From NCBI GenBank assembly GCA_022771205.1, contig JALFCF010000006.1, positions 154,114 to 218,113 of the forward strand: 64,000 nt of DNA, in the 5' to 3' direction. Below are positions 44,580 to 54,412 of the stretch, piece by piece. Positions within the stretch are counted from its first letter, which is position 1. Each line of letters opens with the position of its first letter. The notes beneath the pieces are model-generated. The model did no database searches. It was not told where the DNA came from and saw only the letters and a program-made list of their open reading frames with translations. Position numbers and translations under genes: made by a program. The stretch comes from Mycoplasmatota bacterium (lineage in GTDB: Bacteria > Bacillota_I > Bacilli_A > RF39 > UBA660).

Positions 44580-46718
44580 TTATCGTTTGATTTCTACTAA
44601 ATCGTAAATCTCAATAATATCTCCCTCTTTATAATCTTGACAATTTTCTAAAGTAATACCACAATCCATTCCTTTAGTCACTTCTTTAACTTGGTCTTTT
44701 TCATGTTGCAATGTATTAACAGAACCATTATATACAACTACATCATCACGAATAATACGTGCTTTCTCATTATTTCTAACAACACCAGTAATAACATGAC
44801 AACCAGCAATCAAACCAACTTTAGAAAACTTAAATAACTGACGAATTTCAAGTTTTCCTGTAACTTTCTCCTCATATTCAGGATCTAGCATACCTTTCAT
44901 GGCATCTTCCATATCTTCTACCACTTTATAAATAATATCATAAGTTCTAATTTCAACACCATATTCTTTAGCATCATCTTGAGCTTGAGCATTAGCACGA
45001 ACATTAAAACCAATAATAATAGCATCACTAGCTCGAGCAAGAACAATATCACTTTCAGTGATACCACCAACAGCACCACGGATAATATTAATTCTTACGC
45101 CCTCAACATCAATCTTCTCTAAAGCACCACGAACAGCTTCCAAACTACCATTTACATCAGCTTTTAGAACAACATTAATTTCTTTAACACCTTCTTGAAT
45201 GCGACCAAATAAATCTTCTAAAGACATACCACTAAAGTTTGTATCCTTTTCACGCGCACGTAAACTTCTTTCTTCTGCAATATGTTTAGCTTGCTTTTCT
45301 GATTCGAAAGCCATAAATTTATCACCCGCATTAGGTACATCACTAAGACCAGTAACTTCTACTGGAGTAGATGGTAACGCTTCAACTATATTCTGCCCTA
45401 AATCATTTTTCAACGTACGAACTTTTCCATAAATAGTACCTACAACAATAGGATCACCCAAACGTAAAGTACCATTTTGAATAAGTAGAGTTGCTACTGA
45501 TCCAACTTTACTATTCTTTTTAGACTCAACTACCACTCCACTTGCATAACGAGATGGATTTGCCTTATATTCTTGCATTTCTGCAACCAATAAAATATTT
45601 TCAAGAAGTTCAGGAACTCCTTCGCCAGTAGCAGCAGAAATTTTATTAACAATAACATCTCCACCCCATTCTTCTGGAGTAAGACCATTTTCAACAAGAC
45701 CAGTCATAACTCGTTCAATATTAGCTTCAGGTTTATCAATTTTGTTGATTGCTACAATAATTGGTACACCTGCAGCCTTAGCATGATCAATTGCTTCTTT
45801 TGTTTGAGGCATAACGCCATCATCAGCTGCAACAATAATAATAACAATATCCGTAATTGATGCCCCACGTGCTCTCATCTCAGTAAAAGCTGCATGTCCA
45901 GGGGTATCAATAAATGTAATTTTCTTACCATTACATTTTACAGAATAAGCACCAATTGCCTGAGTAATTCCACCAGCTTCTCCTAAAGCAACATTACTCT
46001 TACGAATCATGTCTAACAAAGTTGTTTTACCATGATCAACATGTCCCATAATAGTTACAACAGGAGGACGTTCTACTAAATCTTCTTCCTTATCTTCTAT
46101 CTCAAAACTTTCAAAATTAGAAATATCTGCAGTTTCCTCTTTTTTCAAAGTCTTGTTATAATCAGCAACTAAAACTTCAGCAGTTTCAAAATCAATAGAT
46201 TGATTTATATTAGCCATAACACCAAGACCCATTAATTTTTTCACTAATTCAACAGCTTGAACATTTAACAAATTAGCTAATTCTCCAACAGACATCCCTT
46301 CTTTATATAAAACAACACTATCATCTTGAGTAGCTTCATTTTTTTGTAACTTTTCACGATGTTTATATATTTTTTTTCTTTCTTTAAAGAAATCTGCTTT
46401 CTTATTATCCGCTTTTTTTTGTGATCTAGGTTTTACCTTTTCAAAAGAAGTAGAATTATCTAAATCTATTTTTGTATTTAAAGCAAGTTCCTCTGCTTTA
46501 TCCATAACTTCCTCATCATACAATTTAGATTCTAAATCCTCAATATCTCCTTCAATATAATCCTCTTGATCTTGTAATTCATTATCAAGTAAAATAATAT
46601 CTGTTTCATCCAAAGGTGTCGTTTCATCTTTATAATCTATGCCAATTTTATCACATAAATTTTTAATTTCTTCTACTGTTTTACCAACATCTAATGCATA
46701 ATCTTCGATATTCATCAT
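44580..46718 (-). CDS. infB: Translation initiation factor IF-2
   Basis: The GTPase that brings fMet-tRNA to the 30S subunit. An N-terminal IF2-N-like part (residues 1-60, then 130-190) precedes the G domain with G1 [13 protein letters not shown]2 [10 protein letters not shown]3 DTPGHAAF and G4 NKIDKP, then domains II-IV with [10 protein letters not shown]. 712 residues, a short form lacking the long repetitive N-terminus. GGAGGTG lies seven bases before the ATG. Confidence 0.97.
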   Translation of the reverse strand: MMNIEDYALDVGKTVEEIKNLCDKIGIDYKDETTPLDETDIILLDNELQDQEDYIEGDIEDLESKLYDEEVMDKAEELALNTKIDLDNSTSFEKVKPRSQKKADNKKADFFKERKKIYKHREKLQKNEATQDDSVVLYKEGMSVGELANLLNVQAVELVKKLMGLGVMANINQSIDFETAEVLVADYNKTLKKEETADISNFESFEIEDKEEDLVERPPVVTIMGHVDHGKTTLLDMIRKSNVALGEAGGITQAIGAYSVKCNGKKITFIDTPGHAAFTEMRARGASITDIVIIIVAADDGVMPQTKEAIDHAKAAGVPIIVAINKIDKPEANIERVMTGLVENGLTPEEWGGDVIVNKISAATGEGVPELLENILLVAEMQEYKANPSRYASGVVVESKKNSKVGSVATLLIQNGTLRLGDPIVVGTIYGKVRTLKNDLGQNIVEALPSTPVEVTGLSDVPNAGDKFMAFESEKQAKHIAEERSLRAREKDTNFSGMSLEDLFGRIQEGVKEINVVLKADVNGSLEAVRGALEKIDVEGVRINIIRGAVGGITESDIVLARASDAIIIGFNVRANAQAQDDAKEYGVEIRTYDIIYKVVEDMEDAMKGMLDPEYEEKVTGKLEIRQLFKFSKVGLIAGCHVITGVVRNNEKARIIRDDVVVYNGSVNTLQHEKDQVKEVTKGMDCGITLENCQDYKEGDIIEIYDLVEIKR

Positions 46719-46733
46719 TTTACTTCACCTCCA

Positions 46734-46997
46734 CTATTTTTCAATATTTTTTCTTATATCATCATATACACTCTCTTCTATACTACATTCTAAATGACGT
46801 TCCAAAATTTTCTTTTTTTGTGCTTGTTCTAAAACCTGAAGATCTCTTTTAATATATGCTCCTCGACCATTCATCTTTCCAGTTTCATCAACAAGCACTT
46901 CACCATCCGGAGTACGAACAATGCGAAGTAAATCTTTTTTAGGTAACTTTTCTCTTGTAATAACACAAGTTCTTAAAGGTATTTTCTTTACTTTCAT
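46734..46997 (-). CDS. ylxR: YlxR/RnpM RNA-binding protein
   Basis: This 87-residue protein matches YlxR (RnpM), which binds RNase P RNA and modulates its activity in Bacillus. Family signature PLRTCVITREKLPKKDLLRIVR, then GKMNGRGAYI. It sits between nusA and infB as in most Firmicutes. The common partner L7Ae-like YlxQ gene is missing here. Confidence 0.93.
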   Translation of the reverse strand: MKVKKIPLRTCVITREKLPKKDLLRIVRTPDGEVLVDETGKMNGRGAYIKRDLQVLEQAQKKKILERHLECSIEESVYDDIRKNIEK

Positions 46998-47016
46998 AAT
47001 TCCTCCTTAACAATAA

Positions 47017-48180
47017 TTATCTAAAATTAATTCCAGCTTCTCTTGCTTGATCTGTAGTCTTAATATCAATCTTATAATGAGTAAGCTTACTAGCAAGACG
47101 AGCGTTTTGTCCTCTCTTACCAATCGCTAATGAGAAATTATCACCATCAGCAATAACCATAGCTTCTTGTTTCTTAGGATCTGTTATAGCAACTGTTAAA
47201 TCCTTAGCCGGACTTAAAGCATTTTCAATAAATACAGCTGGATCTTTATCATATTTTACAACATCCAATTTTTCTCCATGTAACTCTTCAATAATACGAG
47301 CAATTCTGCTTCCTTTTTCTCCAATGCATGCCCCAATTGGATCAATATTAGAATATTCAGAATAAACAGCAACTTTACTTCTATTTCCAGCATCTCTTGC
47401 AACACTGTATAACATAATAGTTCCATCTGCTAATTCTGGAATTTCAAGTTCAAAAAGTCTTTTAACAAAACCATAATGACTACGACTTAATAAAATAAGT
47501 AGGTTTTTACCAGTATTATCAACTTTAGTAACATAAACTTTAATTTGAGACCCCATTTCAATCTTCTCACCTGGAATAATATCCTTTTTAGGTAAAATTC
47601 CATTAGTACGACCCAAATCAATAAAATAATTATCTGTATCCTCTAAAGCAACAGTACCAATTAAAAGCTCATCCTGTTTATCTCCAAATTCTTCCATAAT
47701 ACTATTTCTTTCAGCTTCACGAATTTTCTGAATAACTACTTGTTTAGCTGTAGAAGTAGCAACTCTACCGAAATCTTTTGGAGTAACTTCTTTATCAATA
47801 GTATCTCCAATTTCTAATGTCTTATCTAATTTTTTAGCATCACTTAACTTAATTTCTATATCTGGGTTAAAGTAACTATATTCTTCTTGTTCTTCATCAT
47901 CTTCGTTTTCATCTTCATCCTCATCAGTATAATGTTCAAATAAATAATCTTCATATTCTTCTTTAGTCATCTTATCATCTGGAACAACAGTTAAATATGA
48001 ATATACTTTTATTTCTCCAGTGGTACGATCAAACAATACTTTGACATTTGTTTTAGAATTAAAATTCTTTTTATATGCTGAAGTAAGTGCTAACTCCATT
48101 GCATCATACACAACATCTGGATCAATATTTTTTTCTTTTACAATATTATCTAGTGCTTTTAAAAACTCTTTACCATTCAT
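47017..48180 (-). CDS. nusA: Transcription factor NusA
   Basis: Pausing/antitermination factor bound to RNA polymerase. Domains in order: N-terminal polymerase-binding (residues 1-135), S1 (GTVALEDTDNYFIDLG), KH1 with GACIGEKGSRIARI, and KH2 with AIGKRGQNARLASKL. The 387-residue form carries an unusual acidic stretch (DEDEDENEDDEEQEE, about residues 72-86) inside the N-terminal domain. The ATG at 48180 has GAAGGGAGAAT upstream; longer starts overlap rimP. Confidence 0.95.
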   Translation of the reverse strand: MNGKEFLKALDNIVKEKNIDPDVVYDAMELALTSAYKKNFNSKTNVKVLFDRTTGEIKVYSYLTVVPDDKMTKEEYEDYLFEHYTDEDEDENEDDEEQEEYSYFNPDIEIKLSDAKKLDKTLEIGDTIDKEVTPKDFGRVATSTAKQVVIQKIREAERNSIMEEFGDKQDELLIGTVALEDTDNYFIDLGRTNGILPKKDIIPGEKIEMGSQIKVYVTKVDNTGKNLLILLSRSHYGFVKRLFELEIPELADGTIMLYSVARDAGNRSKVAVYSEYSNIDPIGACIGEKGSRIARIIEELHGEKLDVVKYDKDPAVFIENALSPAKDLTVAITDPKKQEAMVIADGDNFSLAIGKRGQNARLASKLTHYKIDIKTTDQAREAGINFR

Positions 48181-48184
48181 TTTA

Positions 48185-48433
48185 TTATTCTCCCTTCTCT
48201 TTAGAATAAATATCAACCTCATAAATATCATCATCTAACATTTGATTTTGATCAATAAGTTTATTGATTATTCTAGAAGCCTCTGTAATCAAATTTAAAT
48301 CAATCACTTCTTCACTATCCAAGACAATATTTAATATCTTTTTTCCTTCTTCTGTAGATATAAATACATCATCTACAAAAACATTTAACTTTTCAATTTT
48401 TTCTCCTACCAAATTAGTAATCTTATCCTTCAT
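48185..48433 (-). CDS. rimP: RimP-like ribosome maturation factor, N-terminal domain only
   Basis: At the RimP position before nusA lies an 82-residue protein aligned with the N-terminal half of RimP (about 150 residues): helix, strand VFISTEEGKKILNIVLDS, then the helix LITEASRIINKLID and the strand DIYEVDIYS. The C-terminal SH3-like domain is absent; the frame ends at EKGE with TAA just before the nusA ATG, and no shifted continuation is seen. Either a minimal RimP or a truncation. GGAGGTGAAG precedes the ATG. Confidence 0.8.
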   Translation of the reverse strand: MKDKITNLVGEKIEKLNVFVDDVFISTEEGKKILNIVLDSEEVIDLNLITEASRIINKLIDQNQMLDDDIYEVDIYSKEKGE

Positions 48434-48456
48434 ACTTCACCTCCTAGAAACAATAA

Positions 48457-48482
48457 GAGTGGGAACTTTTCCTTTCCCACTC
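48457..48482 (-). promoter_or_regulatory. Leader hairpin of the rimP-nusA operon
   Basis: GAGTGGGAA/TTCCCACTC nine-bp stem between promoter and rimP. There is no T run suited to a terminator, so it is a leader structure. I recall similar GAGTGGG/CCCACTC hairpins before rimP in Firmicutes. Confidence 0.65.
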
Positions 48483-48494
48483 CTTTCTGTACAT

Positions 48495-48522
48495 AGTATA
48501 ACATACTTTTTATAAAATACAA
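48495..48522 (-). promoter_or_regulatory. Promoter of the rimP-nusA-infB operon
   Basis: TTGTAT, 16-base spacer, TATACT, starting transcription just before the leader hairpin. Confidence 0.65.
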
Positions 48523-48576
48523 ACAAATATCTTTAATTTTAAAAAAAATTATGCTATTCTTGAATAAGGTGATGAT

Positions 48577-49272
48577 ATGAATAAAATTGAAAAATTTATA
48601 AATTTGAAAGGACTTATACTGGGTATTGTTGTATTTTTATTATTTTATTTTAGTTCTTATTTTCAAATAATACCAATTCTTCTATTAAATATAGATATTC
48701 AAAAAATAACAGAATCACAAACTGTAATGTTATCAGCTTTTTCTAATACAGTATTGCTTTTGATTCTATACTTTATATTTAGAAAAGAAATAAAAAAAGA
48801 GTGGCAAAAATTTAAGGACAAATTTTTAGAAAATATAGATATAGGAATAAAATATTGGTTAGTTGGTCTTGCTATTATGATGATTTCAAATATCATAATC
48901 AACATCGTTTTAAATTTAGGACAAGCAGCTAATGAACAAGCTGTACAACAAATGATATCAGCTCTACCTTGGTTAATGTTTATCAACGCCGGATTGATTG
49001 CTCCATGTACAGAAGAATTAATATTTAGAAAAAGTTTTCGAAAAGCTTTTCCGAACAAATGGTTATTTATATTAATGTCAGCCTTAATTTTTGGATCTCT
49101 TCATGTAATAACAAGTATGACTTCACCAATAGAATTGCTATATATCATTCCATACGGTGCTCTAGGCGGAGCCTTTGCTTATATGTATCAAAAAACTGAT
49201 ACAATATTTACATCAATTACAATGCACATGTTTCATAATTCCGTATTGGTATTATTATCAATACTAATATAA
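48577..49272 (+). CDS. CPBP-family intramembrane metalloprotease
   Basis: A 231-residue CPBP (Rce1/Abi) glutamic-type membrane protease with about seven helices. Motif 1 is CTEELIFRKSFRKAFP (Glu-Glu-x3-Arg at about residue 148), motif 2 FGSLHVI and motif 3 HMFHNS. Members process prenylated proteins or bacteriocin immunity factors; the substrate is unknown. It stands alone, divergent from rimP. Confidence 0.9.
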   Translation: MNKIEKFINLKGLILGIVVFLLFYFSSYFQIIPILLLNIDIQKITESQTVMLSAFSNTVLLLILYFIFRKEIKKEWQKFKDKFLENIDIGIKYWLVGLAIMMISNIIINIVLNLGQAANEQAVQQMISALPWLMFINAGLIAPCTEELIFRKSFRKAFPNKWLFILMSALIFGSLHVITSMTSPIELLYIIPYGALGGAFAYMYQKTDTIFTSITMHMFHNSVLVLLSILI

Positions 49273-49299
49273 AAAAACTTCCAAATTGGAAGTTTTTTT
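49271..49299. terminator. Bidirectional terminator
   Basis: AAAACTTCCAA/TTGGAAGTTTT stem between the convergent CPBP and transporter genes. Confidence 0.9.
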
Positions 49300-49948
49300 A
49301 TTCTACTTCTATACCTCGTTTCATATTGACATCAAGGAATACTAATAAAAAGCAGAAGACTCCTTGAATAATAAGTGTAGAAAAATAAGAAAGCCAATAA
49401 TTATCAAATACTAACAAATTCATATAAATTAAAGTATAGAACAAATAATTAACTACAAAAGCAAATATATAAGTTAAATAAATTAAAATAAATGAACCAC
49501 TAGTATTAACTAAAATATATTGATAAATTGTTAAGTTCACCAATTGACTAATAACATAACCACAGAAACCACCACAAATATCATAAAAACTAAAATTCTG
49601 TCCTATTACAAAACTCATAATAAAGCTAAATACAACCATAGCAACACCAGAAAAAGAAATACTAATAATTGATTTACCATAACCATATTTTTTTGTAATA
49701 AAATTAGTTATAAAATAGATAACTGGCAATATAAAAATAGAATATGTTAAAGTCACATTATCAAAAGAAAAAGTATAATCTTTTAATGATTGTGCAAGAA
49801 TCACAACTGTTGATAACAACAAGATATAAACCCACCAACCTTCTCTTTCAACTTCCATCACTTCTTCAATATCTTTAGTTTTAGTATTATATTTTTTCAA
49901 TATTTTTTTACTACTAGACTTTGCCTTTTTTATAACTTCTCTTGTCAT
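49298..49948 (-). CDS. YhhQ/VUT-family transporter (queuosine precursor type)
   Basis: A 216-residue protein with a charged N-terminal head (about 35 residues) and six hydrophobic helices. YFITNFITKKYGYGKS is like the family's D/N-x-ITEKYG signature. VUT/YhhQ proteins import preQ0/preQ1-type queuosine precursors. No que or tgt gene is nearby, so the substrate is inferred only from the family. Confidence 0.65.
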   Translation of the reverse strand: MTREVIKKAKSSSKKILKKYNTKTKDIEEVMEVEREGWWVYILLLSTVVILAQSLKDYTFSFDNVTLTYSIFILPVIYFITNFITKKYGYGKSIISISFSGVAMVVFSFIMSFVIGQNFSFYDICGGFCGYVISQLVNLTIYQYILVNTSGSFILIYLTYIFAFVVNYLFYTLIYMNLLVFDNYWLSYFSTLIIQGVFCFLLVFLDVNMKRGIEVE

Positions 49949-50076
49949 ATGCCCTACCCTTTCTATTATAGAGATATTGTATCATAAAAAACAGCATAAG
50001 AGAAGTGGCTAATTATGAAAATTTATTTCAAGAAAAGAAAAACTATACTATAATAAAATTAGAAAGAAGGATAAAC

Positions 50077-50634
50077 ATGAAAATTAAAAATATAAAAAAA
50101 GAAATAAAGGCAAAACTTTCACCTTATAGATATAAACATTCCATAATGGTTGCTGAAGAAGCTAAAAAATTAGCAAAACATTATCATATAAATCCACAAA
50201 AAGCTTATATAACAGGTTTACTACACGATATAGCAAAAGAATTACCTGAAATAGACAATGAATACTGGATAGAAAAAGGAAATTTATCAAAAAATCTACA
50301 AAAAGAAGAATACAAAAACATAAAACATGCAGATATTGGCGCTATTATTGCAAGAGAAAAATATCATTTAAATAATGATATGTGCAACGCTATTAAATAC
50401 CATACAATAGGAAATAAAAATATGAACATGCTAGCAAAAATTATCTTCATAGCAGATAAAATCGGAAGGCCCAAAATTCCCGATGTTTTAAAACCAGTAA
50501 AAGTATTAGCATATCAAGATATTAATAAAGCACTTCTATACTGTATAGAAAAACAAGAATTAAAATTACAAGAAAAGGGACTCAAATTACATCAAGATAC
50601 AAAAGAATTGCAAAATGTATTAAACAAAAAATAA
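50077..50634 (+). CDS. yqeK: YqeK-type HD hydrolase (Ap4A phosphohydrolase)
   Basis: A 185-residue HD-domain enzyme matching YqeK, a symmetrical Ap4A hydrolase. Metal ligands: YRYKHSIMVA (His), TGLLHDIAKE (His-Asp), IKYHTIG (His) and IFIADKI (Asp). The ATG at 50077 follows AGAAGG; the longer frame upstream has no ribosome site. The usual nadD and rsfS neighbours are absent. Confidence 0.9.
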   Translation: MKIKNIKKEIKAKLSPYRYKHSIMVAEEAKKLAKHYHINPQKAYITGLLHDIAKELPEIDNEYWIEKGNLSKNLQKEEYKNIKHADIGAIIAREKYHLNNDMCNAIKYHTIGNKNMNMLAKIIFIADKIGRPKIPDVLKPVKVLAYQDINKALLYCIEKQELKLQEKGLKLHQDTKELQNVLNKK

Positions 50635-50659
50635 AAGGAATCAAAAGATTCCTTTTTTA
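50634..50659 (+). terminator. Terminator of yqeK
   Basis: AAAGGAATC/GATTCCTTT stem then T6. Confidence 0.9.
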
Positions 50660-50755
50660 TTAATTTCAACAATATAATAATATTAATTTTTTATCATAAT
50701 CTCATACATTTTTCCTATCTTCAAACCACATCTTAATCCAATATTATAAATAATA

Positions 50756-50789
50756 AAATAAAAACTCGCATCTATTACTAGATACGAGT
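50756..50789 (-). terminator. Terminator after tRNA-Cys/Gly
   Basis: Eleven-bp stem ACTCGNATCTA/TAGATNCGAGT with one wobble, then a T-rich tract. Confidence 0.8.
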
Positions 50790-50800
50790 AACATATCTCA

Positions 50801-50875
50801 TGGAGCGGATGAGGGAAATCGAATCCCCGTCACAGCCTTGGCAAGGCCGTATTCTAACCACTAAACTACATCCGC
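50801..50875 (-). tRNA. tRNA-Gly(GCC)
   Basis: Acceptor GCGGATG/CATCCGC, anticodon loop TTGCCAA (GCC), discriminator T, encoded CCA. Confidence 0.95.
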
Positions 50876-50876
50876 A

Positions 50877-50950
50877 TGGAGGGGCCTACCGGATTTGAAC
50901 CGGTGATCAGGGTGTTGCAGACCCACGCCTTACCACTTGGCTAAAGCCCC
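50877..50950 (-). tRNA. tRNA-Cys(GCA)
   Basis: Acceptor GGGGCTT with 3' GGCCCC, anticodon loop CTGCAAC (GCA), discriminator T, encoded CCA; one base upstream of tRNA-Gly. Confidence 0.94.
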
Positions 50951-50963
50951 ACTTGCACTTATG

Positions 50964-50992
50964 ATTATATCAAAGCTAATATAAAATTTCAA
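50964..50992 (-). promoter_or_regulatory. Promoter of tRNA-Cys/tRNA-Gly
   Basis: TTGAAA, 17-base spacer, TATAAT, 13 bases before tRNA-Cys. Confidence 0.85.
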
Positions 50993-51021
50993 CAATATTT
51001 TTCCTTTTTTTACAATATATG

Positions 51022-51048
51022 AAAAAAAAGAGGATTTTATTCTCCTCT
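51022..51048 (-). terminator. Terminator of the 415-aa surface protein gene
   Basis: AGAGGA/TCCTCT stem over the stop, then eight T. Confidence 0.85.
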
Positions 51049-52284
51049 TACAAAGTAATAAATATTCTTAGAATTATACTTAAATTCAGAATTCTTTAAA
51101 ATTGGCTTCAAGCCATAAACATCTGTATAAAGATATAAAGTATCATCAACAATAAAACTAACACCATCATCATGAACTTGCCATTCTTTAATATTATCGA
51201 ATTGACATATCAAAACAGGATTTTCATAATCCTCTTGTATTACTCTATATATAGAACCATCTTTAGTTTTAAAATAATAATCATCTCTATTCTTACGTAT
51301 ATCTTTGGTATTATAAAGTTTTGTAATCTTTTTATTAGTCACTTGTAAAGAATCAACTTTTGGAGAACTAAAAAAACTTTTATCTGCTTTCTTCACCTTA
51401 GAATTAGAAATTTCGTAACAAGATTTTAATTCTTTTAATTCTTTTTTATTAAGATCCAAAGTATATTGTTTTTTTTCTTTAGGATCAGTAATATACACTA
51501 GGTTATCAGAAACCCCATTAAAATAAGAGTCCTGAGAGATATTTACATCAACAATAGTTTTTCCACCATCAACTAAATTATAAACAATAAGTTGATAATA
51601 ATTTAAATTATCTTCTTCATTATCCGTATTTACAGTAACATAATACCGACCAGCTCCTATAGACAAAGTATTTTCATAATAATCTTTATTTAAATACATT
51701 TTATTTTCCATACCTTCAGAAGATAAAATATAAATTCCCTTATAATTCCAAATAGCAAAAACAAAATCTTCAGGAATATAATCATATGCAACAAAAACAT
51801 TCTCTTCTTTAGTATTAGGAGCATCAATATTATAATACATCTCATCATAACCATCTTCTGCAAACTTTCTAGCAATAAAAGAAAAGTCTTCATTTTTTTG
51901 GAACATTAAATAAGAAGAACTAACTTGTTTACCATCTAATAAACAAGAAACATCATAAGAATGATTTCTTTTATATATAGGAAAAATACATTCTAAATCA
52001 TTCTTTTGATAATATTTAATATCTGTAATAACTCTCTCTTGCTTATCAAAATCTTGTTCAATAGAAAAAGTATAAGTTTTCTTTTTATTTTGTGTCTTTA
52101 CTAAAAAAGAATAATAATGATGATTATTGCTTTTATGATAACTTTCAGAAACTGTATAATGATTCTGATCATTAGCAATCAAAGAGTATTTAACCTTATG
52201 TTCTGTAACAAAAAAAGTTACAATAAATTGATAACAAAAAGCAATAAAAGCCAGTAAAATTAATATTGGCAAAACCTTCTTCAT
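51037..52284 (-). CDS. Membrane-anchored extracellular protein, beta-rich, unknown function
   Basis: This 415-residue protein has one N-terminal hydrophobic anchor (about residues 4-26) followed by a long Tyr/Asn/Lys-rich extracellular region with repeated short strands (for example NLVYITDP, SIYRVIQED, GVSFIVDDTLYLYTD). This suggests a beta-propeller. No catalytic motif is recognised. It is monocistronic with its own terminator. Confidence 0.7.
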   Translation of the reverse strand: MKKVLPILILLAFIAFCYQFIVTFFVTEHKVKYSLIANDQNHYTVSESYHKSNNHHYYSFLVKTQNKKKTYTFSIEQDFDKQERVITDIKYYQKNDLECIFPIYKRNHSYDVSCLLDGKQVSSSYLMFQKNEDFSFIARKFAEDGYDEMYYNIDAPNTKEENVFVAYDYIPEDFVFAIWNYKGIYILSSEGMENKMYLNKDYYENTLSIGAGRYYVTVNTDNEEDNLNYYQLIVYNLVDGGKTIVDVNISQDSYFNGVSDNLVYITDPKEKKQYTLDLNKKELKELKSCYEISNSKVKKADKSFFSSPKVDSLQVTNKKITKLYNTKDIRKNRDDYYFKTKDGSIYRVIQEDYENPVLICQFDNIKEWQVHDDGVSFIVDDTLYLYTDVYGLKPILKNSEFKYNSKNIYYFVRGE

Positions 52285-52338
52285 CCTATCACCTACTATT
52301 ACAGTATAACAAAAAAAAAGAAAGAAAAAAAGTTATTT

Positions 52339-52779
52339 TTAGTTTCCCGTATTAATACTATATTTCTTCTTCTCTTCCATCATATAACCAGAAACAGCAC
52401 TTTCTATTTCATCTAATGCACTTTTTGCCAAATGTGAAATTACTACAAACTCTTTAATGGTATCAATATATATTTTTCCCCAAATAATTCCACTAGTAAC
52501 TTTTAAATCATTGAACATATCAGGAGTTATAGCATTTAAAAAATATCCAATAACTACCCTTTTTCTTCCAATGAGAATCCTTTTATTGGTAATAGCCACA
52601 ACAGCACTACTCCAAAAGTTAAATGGATTATTATTTTTTTGACCAACAAAAGCATATAATACTTGTTCATCTGAATTAATATGTCGATCAATAACTGAAG
52701 CGTTTTGTTTAATCCTCCAACCAATAGTCATAGGGTGTCGTTTTTTAAATTCTAAAGCAAATTCATATGCACTCTTCAT
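52339..52779 (-). CDS. Bacterial PH-domain protein (YokE-like)
   Basis: A 146-residue soluble protein with a PH-like beta-barrel core: DEQVLYAFVGQK, AVVAITNKRILIGRKR and GKIYIDTIKEFVVI, the pattern of bacterial PH domains (bPH). The N-terminus and C-terminus are helical. Function unknown. Nine bases downstream of the thioredoxin-like gene, same strand. Confidence 0.75.
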   Translation of the reverse strand: MKSAYEFALEFKKRHPMTIGWRIKQNASVIDRHINSDEQVLYAFVGQKNNNPFNFWSSAVVAITNKRILIGRKRVVIGYFLNAITPDMFNDLKVTSGIIWGKIYIDTIKEFVVISHLAKSALDEIESAVSGYMMEEKKKYSINTGN

Positions 52780-52788
52780 AAAAACCTC

Positions 52789-53364
52789 CTACTTTTTAAT
52801 AAAACCATTATCACTAAAGAAATCTACATAACTAGCAGTATCTACTAATCCACTAACAACATCTACAATCTTTCCATTAGATACAACAACTAATAATGGA
52901 GTTCCAAATCCATCACTAAAATAATCATCTGAATTAACTAATTTAGTAGAATCATCTGAACTCATTTCATCTGTATTTACATGATTAATTGTTAAATTAT
53001 ACTTATATGCAATATTATGTAAAATAGGTTCAGCAATCTGACAATATCCACATGTAGGTCTAGAGAATAATACAATAGACTTCTCCTCACCTTCATATAA
53101 ATCTAAATAAGTATCTATATCAATATCTTTAAAATCCTTTTTCTCATCATCAGAAACATTAGCACTCTCTTCTTGTGCACGAGCAGTCATATCATTAGCA
53201 TCACTAGCACCTGATGTTGATTCTGTATTAGAATTAGATTCTTGATAAGAGTCACCTGCTTTATTTGTTGTTGCACTAGAAGCAAAATAACACAAAGCAC
53301 ACAATAAAACAACTACAATAGCAATCAATATACCAAAAACTATTTTTTTCTTCTTTTCATTCAT
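52789..53364 (-). CDS. Membrane-anchored thioredoxin-like protein
   Basis: A 191-residue protein with a membrane anchor (about residues 7-27), a Ser/Asn-rich acidic linker (28-70) and a thioredoxin domain with active site SRPTCGYC (Cys-Gly-Tyr-Cys), strand NHVNTDE, and the cis-Pro region FGTPLLVVVSNGK. It is probably an extracytoplasmic disulfide reductase or isomerase. The ATG at 53364 follows GGAGGAATTAC. Contrast with the CxxC-less relative at 8609-9043. Confidence 0.85.
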   Translation of the reverse strand: MNEKKKKIVFGILIAIVVVLLCALCYFASSATTNKAGDSYQESNSNTESTSGASDANDMTARAQEESANVSDDEKKDFKDIDIDTYLDLYEGEEKSIVLFSRPTCGYCQIAEPILHNIAYKYNLTINHVNTDEMSSDDSTKLVNSDDYFSDGFGTPLLVVVSNGKIVDVVSGLVDTASYVDFFSDNGFIKK

Positions 53365-53494
53365 TTCGTAATTCCTCCATTCATTAATCAATTATAACAT
53401 ATTTCATAAATTATCATAGCTTTTCTAACACTTTTTCATTAAAAAAATACTTTTTATTTACAACAAACATAAATTAAATTAAGGATGTGATAAC

Positions 53495-54412
53495 ATAAAA
53501 ACTACAATAGGAATACCTCGAGCACTTCTATACTATTATGATAAAGATTTATGGATAGAGTTTTTTAAAAAACTAGGAGTACATATCATAATAAGTAATA
53601 AAACAACAAAGCAAACCATAAAAGATGGTGAAAAATTAGCACCAAACGAAACCTGTTTAGCACTAAAAATATATTTAGGTCACATGATAGAGTTAAAAAA
53701 TAAATGTGATTATATTTTAATACCACGTATTTTTTCTCTAGAAAAACATAATCAAGTATGTACAAACTTCAATGCTCTTTATGATTTGGCCAATAACTTA
53801 TTTGACATAAAAATACTAAATTATAATGTTGATATATCTACTAACAATTATCAGATGCTAGGTTTTTTAAAGTTAGGTGAAAAATTAGGATTTTCATACA
53901 TCAAAACATACAATGCTTATAAATATGCCGAAAAAATAAAAAAAATGAAAAGAAAAAAACAAGAAGAAGAGCAAAGAAAATTATTATCATCAGAAAAAAT
54001 AAAAATACTACTAGCAGGACATCCCTACAATTTATATGATAATTTAATTGGAAATAATGTCATAAACTTTTTAGAACAAAATAATATTACTATCCTGTTC
54101 AGTAACAAAATTGAAGAAGAAAAAATTGAAGAAGAATACAAAAAAATTTCACCTGACATTCATTGGACATATAATAAAGAATTAGTAGCCAGTGTAAATT
54201 ATTATGAAAATTTTGTAGACGGAATCATTTTAATTTCATCCTTTCCTTGTGGGCCAGATTCTCTAATGAATGAACAAATCATACACAAAATCAAAAAAGT
54301 TCCTGTTATAACATTAATATTTGAAGACTTAAATAACGAAGCAGGAATGATTACTAGATTGGAAAGTTTCATTGACATCTTAAAAAATTTGAAGGAGGAA
54401 AAAAATGAATAA
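53495..54412 (+). pseudogene. DUF2229-type activase-related protein of the 2-hydroxyacyl-CoA dehydratase group, start codon lost
   Basis: The frame begins KTTIGIPRALLYYYDKD..., the usual N-terminus of acyl-CoA dehydratase activase-related proteins (COG3580 type), and continues with ETCLALKIYLGHM and CDYILIPRI. The codon expected to be ATG (53495-53497) reads ATA, with GGATGTG just upstream; the next ATG is 63 codons in. The rest is intact for 305 codons, with FPCGPDSLMNEQI near the end. Whether ATA can start translation here is unknown. It is followed by two related genes. Confidence 0.7.
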
